From Ancylostoma caninum (lineage: Eukaryota; Nematoda; Chromadorea; Rhabditida; Ancylostomatidae): a stretch of DNA of 64,000 nucleotides. The notes under the pieces are model-generated. The model did no database searches, was not told the DNA's origin, and was given only the letters and a program-made list of their open reading frames with translations. Numbering within the stretch: position 1 is the first letter of the stretch; the number at the start of each line of letters is the position of its first letter. Positions 37,501 to 48,400 of this stretch are shown piece after piece. The stretch covers positions 1,922,001-1,986,000 of the forward strand of contig JBAJFG010000545.1 of assembly GCA_037903475.1 (NCBI GenBank). Reading direction: 5' to 3'. A program made the position numbers and the translations under genes.

Positions 37501-38164
37501 TGATCCTTCCACACTGAATATGGGAATACAATTTATTTTGGTAATACTGCTCTTAAAAGCAAACTCCACAACAATGCATCCATTCACTTAATCCATGGTT
37601 AATTATTAATTAGTGACGAGTAATTCAGGAATAGCCTGTATGCCGTGGACTCCTATTACAATTCTCAGCAAAAGTTCGACATCAGCGTTTCGACCAAAGT
37701 GTGCTCGTTTGGGAACCAGGTCGTCGAGAAAGTGGAGGTAAGGGGCTTCTTACTTTAAATATTTTCTTGTGAATATATTATTCCTCCTAGGTTTACTCTC
37801 CGGATGAGGAAAATGGCCACTACTCGTTCCGACTCGAAAAATCCCCAATCTGTGAGTACATGGTGAAGTTCATCTCGGAATTGAAGAAACTGGAATCGAG
37901 GGACTACATGAATAACGTGCTGGAGAACTTCACAGTGCTGCAGGTGGGTCTTGGAAACCATTTCCTGGCTTTTATTGCGATAAATTCCCACAAAATTGCA
38001 AAATTTGTTTTGCCGACCGAAAAATGTAAACGTTTCCAATCGATAATCGATTTTAGGTGGTCACCAATCAAGCGACCGGCGAAACCCTGATGGTGATCGG
38101 TTTTGTGTTCGAAGTGAACGATCTGCCTGAGGCGAACTGTTCCATTTTCCGACTAGTCGCCTGA
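26403..38164 (+). CDS. egl-44: TEAD/scalloped-family transcription factor (EGL-44-like)
   Basis: Exons read by eye: 26403-26461, 27737-27815, 27953-28075, 28142-28220, 34900-35027, 35160-35237, 35668-35734, 35792-35885, 36265-36378, 36568-36637, about 37249/37261-37450, 37629-37737, 37791-37943, 38057-38164. Phases agree at every junction except exon 10 to 11. The product is about 485 aa. The TEA domain (about residues 76-150) is nearly canonical: [61 protein letters not shown] Pro/Ala-rich linker follows (exons 6-9), then the C-terminal co-activator (Yorkie/YAP/Vestigial) binding domain, with [47 protein letters not shown] and a C-terminal FRLVA. TEADs are nuclear DNA-binding factors controlled by Hippo signalling. 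The ATG sits directly on an acceptor (CTGTTTTTCAG/ATGAACG), so a 5' exon or a spliced leader must join there. Confidence 0.92.
28357..28923. pseudogene. Near-open segment, possible decayed coding sequence
   Basis: In plus-strand frame 1 the whole 567 bp is open except for one TAA at 28639-28641. The downstream half reads like protein ([20 protein letters not shown]). On the minus strand 28464-28907 is also open for 147 codons. The segment is richer in GC than the surrounding intron. No family was recognised on either strand. It could be a decayed retrocopy or transposon piece, foreign DNA, or chance in GC-rich sequence. Confidence 0.3.
32560..32760. mobile_element. MITE-like repeat (GATTACCC family), diverged
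   Basis: GGATACATCGCAGAAGTTACC at the left and GAGATTACCCATC ... CCTGGGCC at the right match the family as seen at 52770-53175. It lies inside the TEAD intron. Confidence 0.4.
33440..33790 (+). promoter_or_regulatory. CpG-rich patch inside the TEAD intron
   Basis: A GC-rich stretch with repeated GATCG/CGATCG palindromes (for example GATCGGTCGATCGCGC) lies 1.1 kb upstream of the exon that encodes the second half of the TEA domain. A regulatory element or internal promoter is possible; no exon is recognised. Confidence 0.25.
34513..34557. repeat. (AAAT)n microsatellite
   Basis: Tandem AAATA units, with one AGAT variant near the end, in the last part of the TEAD intron. Confidence 0.9.
36771..36958. 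repeat. GC-rich inverted repeat in a TEAD intron
   Basis: GCACGCGGCGCGACCGTGCC (from 36771) and its near-perfect reverse complement in GCGGCGCGGTCGCGCGGCGT (from 36937) flank about 145 bp. The arms differ at only a few positions. It lies in the intron between exons 10 and 11, next to the junction whose frame does not agree. It may be a small foldback or MITE insertion. Confidence 0.55.
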
Positions 38165-38808
38165 TCGATCGATATCGATCGCCGCCCCCTAGAATTATGT
38201 ACATTTTCTGCCTAGACTTGTAATTTATCGATTTTCTGCACTCTGTTACAATCCTAGGGATCCACACTCAAGCAATGCCAAATACGATTCAGACCAACAC
38301 TCAGAACCATTCCATTTGTCCTCTCGTCAATCAATATCTATTCATTTCATGTGGTGGTGCATATGTATCCGTGTGTGTTTGAGTGTATTTTATGTTGAGT
38401 TCCAGCAGGCCGCGCGGGCTATATGCACACCGCCCCTGTTGCTCTCGTTCTCTGCCCACAGTGTCGCTGCTCTCGTTGTCTAATTCTGCACATTTGATCT
38501 ACCGGTTGTCTGTGTGTGCGTCGATCGTAGCCCCGGCCGCAGCAGCGCGCACCCATATGTTCACTTTGTTCCAGCGCACCTGAATTATCGATTTTTAGAT
38601 ACGACTGTAGTGTGACTGATTCTTCTTCCTTTGATCGTAGAATTCAAGGAATTTCATAGCGTTTCGATCCTCTTGTCACATATTTTGCATTATTTTACGA
38701 GTTTGCTATTTATCGATTTTTTATCGATCGAAAACATCATGGTGTGAGGATGAGATTTGTGCAGATAATTCTTAGTCGAATTTTGTGTTGTCCGCTGACT
38801 TCTTGTTT

Positions 38809-38814
38809 TAATAA
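38809..38814 (+). terminator. Candidate poly(A) signal of the TEAD-type gene
   Basis: AATAAA lies 645 bp after the TEAD stop codon, in a region rich in ATCGAT motifs. It is the first canonical signal I noticed downstream; shorter 3' UTRs using variant signals cannot be excluded. Confidence 0.45.
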
Positions 38815-39018
38815 AAATTGGAGCCTCATTGTACTATCGATCAATATCGATTTGACTCCTCCTCTCGGGTCGACCGCAGAACACTCATTGGCACCTGACA
38901 GGCCCAATTTCGGGCTTTCCCCTCTACTATTTTATTCGGAGAAATAGCCGAGAATTTGTTATACCAAGAGTTTCGCGAGTCTCTGACCTCATGAACACTT
39001 CAATGTTCCTCTGCCGCC

Positions 39019-39126
39019 ATGCACCATTGCGAATACCCAGGGTAAGTGCGCCAACGCCTTCAAAATTACCCCCGCAATCTGGGGTCGCCAACACATTTAC
39101 CCTGGGTAATCTCAGTTATGTATGCG
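39019..39126. mobile_element. MITE-like repeat (GATTACCC family)
   Basis: The left end is ATGCACCATTGCGAATACCC followed by AGGGTAAGTGCGCC. The right end is TTTACCCTGGGTAATCTCAG then TTATGTATGCG. Ends are inverted copies of each other and the length is about 108 bp, as in the 50081-50188 copy. It lies between the TEAD 3' end and a minus-strand gene end. Confidence 0.6.
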
Positions 39127-39668
39127 TATGCTCGTTATTAGCGCACGCATAGTAAAATGGGTGCGATCGTTCAGGAATTCCTGAGCACATTTGCTGTCTC
39201 AAGTACTGGTTAATATGTGCAATGAATTATGAGTTATTGTTGCAGTGCAGATAAGGGCAGCCGCTCCGCAATGCTCTTACGGCGCGGCAAACCAGCGGTG
39301 TGGTGTGCTTTGCTTCGTTTCTGCACCATTTGCTCGATGCGCAACACATTAAGGAACTAGCGGTAGAAGAAATGTGCAAAACACGCCAGGAAGTCATCGC
39401 GCTGAGGTAATCTGCCGCAGCGCAAGAACGATGCGACGCGGCTCCTCTTTTCCTGCAGTGCAATAAAAATAGCCCTTCACTGTACCTGTGCAGCATTTTG
39501 CTGTTGCATGGTTTCAACTAGTGTGTTCAAGAAATTTCCTTTGATTTTCAAACATCCCGAGCGCGACCGCCGCACACAATCACCCAAAATGGACTACATC
39601 ACCGATTGAGTATTAGCTTTTTATGAAAAAAAAAAAGAATTATGAAACTTGAGCCTTTCCCCCATCCC

Positions 39669-39674
39669 TTTATT
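39669..39674 (-). terminator. Poly(A) signal of the minus-strand gene ending at 39707
   Basis: AATAAA on the minus strand, 33 nt past the TGA stop codon at 39707-39709. This spacing is typical for worm 3' UTRs and supports the two coding exons upstream of it. Confidence 0.6.
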
Positions 39675-39706
39675 AGCATCAAAAATGGAATAGTTACAAA
39701 AGAATA

Positions 39707-41177
39707 TCACGAAACTGTAGTAAGCATGGACATGTTGAGTCCTTCGGACAAATCCGCGTACGGAATGGTAGCATTCCAGTTGTTGTGGTTGTGGGTGAAC
39801 ACATGGACGAATACGATTACGTATGAGCTCACTTGAATGATTCAGAAAAAATAGCAAATCGAAGTAGCAGAAGGAAATAGGAGAGAGAAGAATGTCACCT
39901 ACCGAGTAGGAATAGTCCAAGAGGTACGAGCAGAAATTTATCGAACTGATTCACCACTACTGCAGCTAGAGCAGCGTACTGGAATTGAAAAATTATTGGG
40001 AATTAGGGAGATCAATAAAAAAACACTTGGGGGCACTACAGTGCAGTGCAGTAAGAGTTCTCATCCCGCTGATCTAGCAAAAATTATTAGGTGTTAACAT
40101 AAGTCCTTGCGCTTTTTTCAGCTGCGATTTTTCCGCCCATTGCCTTTGTACCGTACCATGCTCTACATATACCTTTTATTGATTCGTTGCTCCATTTCGC
40201 AGGGTTAAAGCTCAAGCAAACTACCGCTTTGAGAAAAATTGTTCACAATATTCTTGTAGAAGAAGGATAGCGCTTTCGAATCGTATATGACTTGTACTTG
40301 AAAGATGGCAAATGGATGGAGAAAAATACATCCGAAAAAAGCGCAAGGACTTATTTTAACACCTAATAGGTCGCCCGAGGAAATCATTAGATATTCGGCT
40401 TCTGAAGGCCTGTTTCCCCAATAGGAGGCATTGTAAAAATTATTTACTTTTCCCTAACTATCAACAGTCAACTGGCTGTTATTGGAACCTTTGCATGGTA
40501 GCTTATTGCACAGTTTTGCACTGGAATGCATATTGCTACACATGTTTCGAGAATGCCTTACATGTTACGTAATTTAATCGCTAGTTGTCTTCAACAAATG
40601 TTGATAAGTACACAGAACTGTGTACATATTTCAAATTGGTTGCACAGAGGAAAATCACAGAAATACACTGAGAATTCTATGAAAGGAACCCACCATTCCC
40701 CAGTTGTGCGGCTGTCGAATGGCGGTAACTATGGAAATTGAGAAATGGGAGCTTTTGGAAGATCGCAAAGAGATGCGTAGAAACTAGTACGTAGTGTTGT
40801 GGCTGTGTAAGGCAGATGTTGGCGCTTTCAATTGCGAAGGATTTCGTGGCTTTTTTTTTGGTCAAAATACATTGTTAGTCTGGACCTCTTTATGGTCTGA
40901 CCTGCACATGGTTGTCCAATGCTGGAATCCTTCCAGAAAAGGGCGTGGTTAAGCACATTACATAAAATATCTGAGCGCTATCTGTAAACATGTCATTGTG
41001 TTCGTTAATAATAGTCATTTCCTAGCCACCACCAAGCTTTGTGCCTGTGTCACTCAAATCATTCACTGAGCAAAGAATTGTAAAAATAAAATCTGAAAAA
41101 TTTTGACATTCGCTGGCTTTTGCTTCCTCATACTCTACCTGTTGCAGGACCTGAACGTCTTCCTTTCTAAGAGGGAA
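39707..41177 (-). CDS. C-terminal exons of a membrane protein (partial gene)
   Basis: Two adjacent exons are well supported: 39903-39978 (acceptor TTCCAG, donor GTAGGT, phase 0 to 1) and 39707-39831 (acceptor TCATTCAAG, then stop). They encode a hydrophobic segment (FDKFLLVPLGLFLLVSSYVI) and a short extracellular-type tail with two N-glycosylation sequons (NAT, NMS). A tentative upstream exon is 41139-41177 (13 codons, FPLRKEDVQVLQQ, acceptor ATCCCAG, donor GTAGAG), which joins in phase. The pattern YAALAAVVVNQFDKFLL recalls the fourth transmembrane segment of Cys-loop ion channels, but this is only a resemblance. More N-terminal exons were not found; the gene may start between 41.2 and 42.4 kb. 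A poly(A) signal follows at 39669. Confidence 0.55.
40088..40366. mobile_element. Mariner-type MITE, 279 bp
   Basis: Terminal inverted repeats of about 33 bp (TTAGGTGTTAACATAAGTCC ... CTTGCGCTTTTTTC at the left; its reverse complement at the right with two small differences). It is flanked on both sides by TA (40086-40087 and 40367-40368), the target duplication of Tc1/mariner elements. The end sequence TTAGGT...AAGT..TTGCG matches the known mariner end pattern. The interior has no transposase frame, so the copy is non-autonomous. It sits in the presumed intron upstream of exon 39903-39978. Confidence 0.85.
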
Positions 41178-42473
41178 CTGGGATGAAATGACAGGCTTAC
41201 TTTGGCCGAGTATGTTTATTTGAGGATCTTGGAAAAAATTCTTCATTGGGAGAAAATCAAAAATCAAAGAGAAAATGGATAAAGTGTTTGGAACTTTAAG
41301 GGCTAAAGAATCAGTTATTGACTAAATCCGATTTCTATTGCTTTCATTGTTATTGTAGAGACATTTCGACTTCCCTTGTAGCTCTCTCAACATGGAGATT
41401 TTCACACGGCACAATGAAGGTCTGGCTTTTGAGCAGGAATAACTTTCAAAAAAGCCAGCCTACAGCAATATAACTTATTCAGAGTAAAATGCGTTAGAAA
41501 TTGTCTCAACCAATGTTCGCTGAAGTCCGTTGATCATTTACAATAGTATATTCTATCATGGCACTCTGTCAAAAATTCGAAAGCATCGACACATCTTGAA
41601 CATCGCACGAGTCAGCTTTTATATGTTTGATATCGAGTTTTTGCCTCGCTATGGCCTGAGAAACCAAATTTAGACTCGGATTTCAGTTGAGCACACGTTT
41701 TTCCGGTAGTTTTGGTGTGTTGCACGATGCGGCATCGATCGATATATTGATTGCCTGGAAAACGCTGGGAAATAGAAACTACCACAATAACGGGTGGGTA
41801 ATTCGAATCGCATCACAGAAAATCCACTTAAAAAATAAACTTCAAAAAATAACTACAGAAAATGAATGAAGAATTCTTGTGAGATATCTGAATGGGTGTA
41901 TGACCTATAATCAACCCCTAATTAGGTCAATCATATGATATTTTTAGGGGGCACATCAACCAGACAGCATGGACCAATTATGTGAGACGAACATTGTTTT
42001 AAAAAATTCCTTGTTATCGAAATCAGACCGCAGACTTTCCAAAAAAAGACTGAAGAAGCTGCTATGAGGGGATCCTGAAAGCGTGGAAAGTTTAAACGTG
42101 TTAACATCTTGCCATATTTTCCGAGGAAGAAAAATAGACTCCATAAATTACAGCGATGCTTTGAGTATGGGTCTCGCCAAGATTGCCCAGGATAGCAGAT
42201 CTCAAACATTCGGATGCATATTGACTTTTCTGGAACAACAAAGAAGAATATTCGGATTTTTCCGCCATTTGTGACGTGTTCAATAAGGACTTGCTGAATA
42301 TAAACTCCAAAAATTATTATTCTATAAATACATACATTTTGAATATATCTTTACATACAATATGGCTCAACTATGACATAAAAATGGAAGTGAACAAATC
42401 TGTAGAAAATCTCAAATACACAACGTACAGTACCGGTGAAAGAACAACAATCAAACATTAACTGAAATTATGG

Positions 42474-45400
42474 CTACCTACACATGATCATAGACGTCAT
42501 TACTGCTACGATGTAAAGGCAAATAGTACCACAGCTACTGTTTGGCTGCGTTCGATAGCCCTCCTCGGAGCATAGACGATTCGAGGCAGTGCTGAATGCG
42601 AATCGCTTATCCATCATTAGCGAGGGCGGTAGCTGTATATCGACACATCGCCGGATATCGTAAATCTCGTTCGGTTCGAGACCTTTCACTCTGAGCCGCT
42701 TCTTCTCACCGGCCTACAATCGAAAATAGATATTCTAATACCAAATACATTAATACACATACAGGAAGTTACAATTATTGCACGTGTTTCTCGTCCTTTT
42801 TTGAACACGTATGCACCTGGTAACCCTCTTCACGCTCAAAGCTGTTGTGATTCTCACTCATTTAGGAAAGTTGACTGTCCTGCCAAAATTTCGACTATTA
42901 CTATAATAGTTACTATTACTATTCTAGGCCCCTCATCCGGCATCCATGAACATTTTCCACGGGAAGTGGCGGTCACAGAAATTTGTTTCAACGGGGACAA
43001 GCGGACAAATGGACTAAAAAAGGGAGGTGATTCCAGGTGGTCAAAAGAATTACGAAAAGATACTGGAAGTGACTATTTGTATGTATACTTGAAAATGCTT
43101 CAAAAACACACCGATGCTGGAATTATTTGCACATCCACGACTTCTTGTGTTCGTTGTACAGACGTTGTCAACTCTATCTGAGAGGAATTCTCGAACGGAA
43201 AGTCAATGCCAGCCTGAATCTAAAGACTTTGTGAGGCTTTCAAAAGTGAAGAAAAAATTGAACTCTCACCTTCACCCAGTAGTCGATACTCTGATTTGAG
43301 GCTCTTGGTGATGAACCAAGGATGTACTGATCGGCACAAGCGGCGGTTAGATCGTTCTCGCATAGAATATCGAGCCTAAAGATGGTTCTCATCACCTGTT
43401 GGCTAACCAAGTGGCTACAATCATGGACAACCGATGTATTAGTGACCAAGTGGCTCAAATGCCGGCCACATTTTTTTATTAATAGAGCAGGTTCCGATTA
43501 CCTAGCACTGAGCAGTGTAAAAACAGTTCCTACTAATCCTCGATCCTTCAAAAACATGACCCGTAGCTACCTGGAACCATGATGCTATCCTGGTCCATGT
43601 TCTGTTGCTTTCATTCGTCTACTTATTTTATCAATTGGTTGTGATATTTGTGTTGTTTTGACAGAATACCTAGGATTTCTTTTGTTTTGTTTTTGCTCAC
43701 TTTTAGCATGAGGTACCTCATGTAATAAATAAATATACATAAATGTTAAAAAAGTCTAAGAATGAAAATAATGAAATAGGTAGATATCATTTATTTTTAG
43801 TTTCAAGGAACATCTGAAGACGTCTAGATGGAATTATAGAATCGCCTTTATATGGGATAGGTTCGGATTCTGTACCCGACTGCTACATACATATATGTCA
43901 AACAAATTTTTTGAAGACACATCTACCTTTTCACCTTTTTACTAGTGGTCTGAACAGGCTTTTATTCACGGAAGATAAGCACATAACGTTTCTGTCTTGC
44001 ATCCTGGAAGAAACTGCTTTCCCTACCTGCACGTCTGACAATTGTCCTCCATTTGGTAGCAAATTACATACCAGTTGGGGATCGGGAACGCACCTAAACA
44101 GTTTTTTTTTTTGGGAGGCAAAGAAAGGAAGGCAGAATTACATGAAAAAAAGTGTATCGTCCTAATTCTATGATAGCGTAGTTTCTCAAAGTGTATTGAC
44201 CGAAATCTGCTCGGATCCCTGAATTCCTCACAACCCCTCTCACAACCGGAACATCTTCTCTGGCAGCCGCTCACGTTTTTGTATGGGAATACATGGGTTC
44301 CATAGATTTGCATATAGAATGCCTTTGAAATATTCTCGCAGCTATGGGATACAATTGCAGAGGACGCGCAGAAGAGACGCAGGCAGACCGGAACGGAGGA
44401 TGAAAGGAAGCGAAAAAGGGCAGATAGAGAAAAAAAGCAGAGGTGGAAATAAAAATAGATTCATCGGTAGTGTACGTAGACGCAAGCAAAGAATACGAGA
44501 AAATTTAGGGCAGGTAGAAGAACAAGTTAGCAGTAGATATGGCAAAAGCCAAATGCCAAGGAACAAATATAAAGTTCCTTGCTTCGACAACCGCTCCCAA
44601 TCAATAGCTATCAAAACCGTGGTGAACCGAGCGATAGCCGCGTGGGCTGCTATAGTTCAAGTGAAGTATAGCGACAACCTAATTCGAAACGAACAAACAC
44701 GGGAAAGTGGGAAGACCACTTCTTCCCATATACTCGACCGGAGAAACTGACAACACCAGAATTTTTAACTTTTTTCCTACAATTTAAAAAAAAGTTCGCC
44801 TTACTTTTGTAACTTCTTGTAATTATCCACATGCTTGTGCAAAATATATTCAGAAAGTTGCAGTTTCCCACAAATCCACACAATATTTCCGACATTTCTT
44901 ATTTCTGGACTATAGCATTTAGTATTTCTGAACAAGTTCTTATTTCATTAAAATTCCCAATTTTTCTGTCTTACATAATAACGCCGATTCGCCCCAGTTG
45001 TTTCATCTTCACTCTAACCAAAGAGTCGGAGGACATCTTTCCGAGTCCATCATCAGTCATATTTTTATCACCATTTGATGGATGGCCTTTCGCAGATGAT
45101 GAATCACAGCTGTCAAGTAGCCTGCCACTCGCCTATTGCCACTGTTATGTTAGCCATTTTTTGTTTGGTGTAAAAACTGCGCGAAGCGCTTCGAGAGTAC
45201 ATCGCGGAGCTTTTTGAGGAGGATTTTGAGGAATCATTCATAATCCTGGCAACATTTATCCACTTGTATTCAACGCCATTTTGAAATCTACTGCAAAGAG
45301 TTCAAAAGCACAGCCAGATTATGCAAACTTTTTCAAGCGGTAAAAGAAGAAAGCCAAGAAATCACCATGAGGAATATTGAGCGTCTGTCCAGTACTGTAC

Positions 45401-48400
45401 GTGCATTCCACTCCTGGCTTCGCCCCCACCCAGCCGATGGTGGGCTCTGGTCGATCCGAGCACAGTGACAGCTGGAATATAAGAAGATTGCCCGAAAATT
45501 CATGAAGTTAGGCACTGTGCAGCAATGAGAAGCGGAGAGAGACATAAGAAAAGTAAACACTTTAGTTGAGGAAAAAGGCTTTTGCTTCTGTAACGTGGCA
45601 GTTCTCACCACATCACCGTTGATGATGAATAAAAAGGAACTGCTAAATGAAAAACCACGGAAAGGTTCCATAAAAAGGAATAAATTGGTTTCAAAACGCT
45701 TCTTCTCCAAACAAATCGAAAAAATGGGTTCGGTTGAAAGTGAAAGGGCAAGATATGAGGAAATATCAGGGTTTTTTTTTCGTTCACATCCAAGGCCAAC
45801 AGCAAGGAAGATCAAATTTGAGAGAAACGTTAAAATTCTTCAGTGCCCCTCCCCGCCCTTTGAGAGAAATAAGTTAGGGATACTGGAGATTTTTAGCACA
45901 AGACATCCGTAATACAATCCTAGAATTCCCGCTCTTAAGGGATAACTAGTGAAAGGTCGTAGAACTTTCCAGAAACAACATGAATTCGAGTAAACGCGAA
46001 TATAGCAACTTAATTTGCAACTACTAATTCAAATCTTACAAATAGTATAAGAGAGACGGCCTCTTAAATTTACTTGAAGGGTACGTAGTGCTGCTATTTC
46101 TGTCTCATAGTGTTTGCAAATTAACGACAAAAGATACCTGTAACTCCGAATACATATCATCAGCAACTCGGGGAAAATCGGTCTCGTAGACAACTCGAGA
46201 GATCTTGAAAGTGGCCGGATTCCGGAATCCCCAAATCTTCACGCTAGTCACATTGCAGCAGACTTGGAGCTAAACGAGGACACTCAGCTGCAGGAGCACA
46301 TAAATAGAAAGAAGTGCAAAAATTGGAAAATGACCATATTACTGCAAAAAAAAATGCCCGCATTCTCATTCCAAGAGAAATGTTGACTTGATGGAATTTA
46401 AGCCTCTTTTTAACAAATGTGCACATTCCAGAGAAACGAAGAGAGATGCGCTCGAACGCAAATTCAGTACAAGATTAAACAATAGAACAAGAAAAAGCGA
46501 ATTTCTGTACTAAAAACAACACATAGAGACAGTTAAATATCTTGTAAATAATTCACTTCTGAACAAATATATACTTAGAAAATTGTGTGAATTTCGGGAA
46601 AAGATATCTTAGGTATTTGTCCTGGTGAATAATCAATTTTCGAATCCATTACTGCGTCTCTATAAAAGGCTGTCATTACCCCTACAACCAACCATCTCGC
46701 CCTCTAATATAAGTCAAAAATGTGGTTGAGTTCCGCAATGCCTTGCCGAGGTAACGACGGCCCTTAGTATGATGTTCATGGTAAACCAGTTATGGCGGTA
46801 ACGCTGTAATGCTGTCGTTTCAGGTGGAACCGCAGACGAAAAAAAAACGAGATTGAGTTCCTAACAGGGGACACTTTAATGGGAAAGTAAGGATTTCCTG
46901 CACATGTCTTGAGAGTGTGACCCGCTCTGGCTCACTTTAAATGCCGCTAGAGACATGCGAAAATAACTTGTGTGCTTTAAATGTGCTTTTCTCCTGGTTC
47001 TGCCCTTAGATAATAAGTTCAAAGGAGAAAGGTAGTATCATCTATTTATACAAGTGGGAACCCTTTCTTCTATTCTCGGCCTACACAATGACATAGTTTC
47101 CCTCAAGAAATTAGGGGATGAAAAACGAGGAGGAAATGTTAAGGAAATAGGAATGGAAAGGGAAAATGCCAGTGCTCAACTTCGAAGAGCTCCAAAAGGG
47201 CGAATAATCTCAAGAACGTCCAATATTAATGTTGACTGAAATAAAATTCCCTCTCGCAGAGACATCACTACAACTGGATTTCAAACTACAAACTCGAAAG
47301 TTTGGAAAAACAAAGCGTTACAAGAATTGTTCGAACTCGAAAAATAAAAAATGTACCCGAGTCACATGTTTTTTCGGACGGAAATACGAAGGATATTGGA
47401 ATATTTTAAGCCCTTTAAAGAAGGAACAGTGAAAACTGACCTTCCAAAAAAAAACTGAACATGTTTTTTACTAAAATTTGATAACACTGTTATTAACTCA
47501 CTTTTAGTGTGACTAGCAGACTCTTTTCCAAAAAAGTTGATTAGCTACAGCAATAACAACATTGAAAAAAATCCTTAACAGGGATTAACGCCACAAGCGA
47601 AATGGCTCTGGAACTGAGAGAATTAGGAGAATTTCTGGATTTTGGATTCCAGAACTGAGTGGATTTCTGGACTTGAGCTGTTTTTAGGCAAGCTAGAACT
47701 GGAGAAATAGAGATTACCGAAACCGTACCTTCACATACCCCCGCCTCCGCCTTGATTTATTCAAAAATCGCTTCTCCCAGTGATCCAGGAAACAATTATT
47801 TTCAGGAAAAAGAAGATAAATATAGAAAAGAACCTCAGTGAATGACATGTCACTGAGCAAACACTCCAGGCTGTGTCGCTTGCAAAGGCTTCTTCCAGAA
47901 AGCAAAAGCGGACGTACTGTGGACATAACTGCTTCATAGTTAGTCAAGATATGTATATAATAGTATTGTACCTTTCATGAAGTGGCCTACGCTTATCAAT
48001 CGAAATCATTGGTGGGCGCAGGAGGGGAAAAAATTTCAAACCGTTTTCAATTTTTCGTTTTGAGCATAATTTCTTTTTAAACTATTATTACTGTTACATT
48101 TATCAGTATTTAAAAAGTAACTCCTCGAAATCCCTATTTTTGGAGTTCCACTCTTTAGGGTAGTTGATTGTAACGGTTTTATAATGCAACTACGTAACCA
48201 TCGCATGATTTATGTACATGACTCGCCCCTTTCCTCTAAAATATGATCTTTGTACGCTCATAGGAAACTAGCGAACAGGAAAAGCACAATTACTGGGGGT
48301 GATTATGTGAAATGCCAGATAATAATGGAGCTGAGGGGGAAATGCCGGGCATTTAGTGACAGGTCTTACTGGACAACCCCATACGCATGCATTGGGATAA

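Noticed and set aside
43270..43395. Longer version of the exon at 43270, starting after CCAACAG
   Set aside because: It is open and has an acceptor, but its phase 0 start does not match the phase 2 end of the upstream exon at 44027-44093, whereas the start at 43375 does.
44283..44750. 155-codon plus-strand ORF, rich in Arg and Lys
   Set aside because: It lies in an intron of the minus-strand gene, has purine-rich composition that explains both openness and charge, and has no recognised domain.
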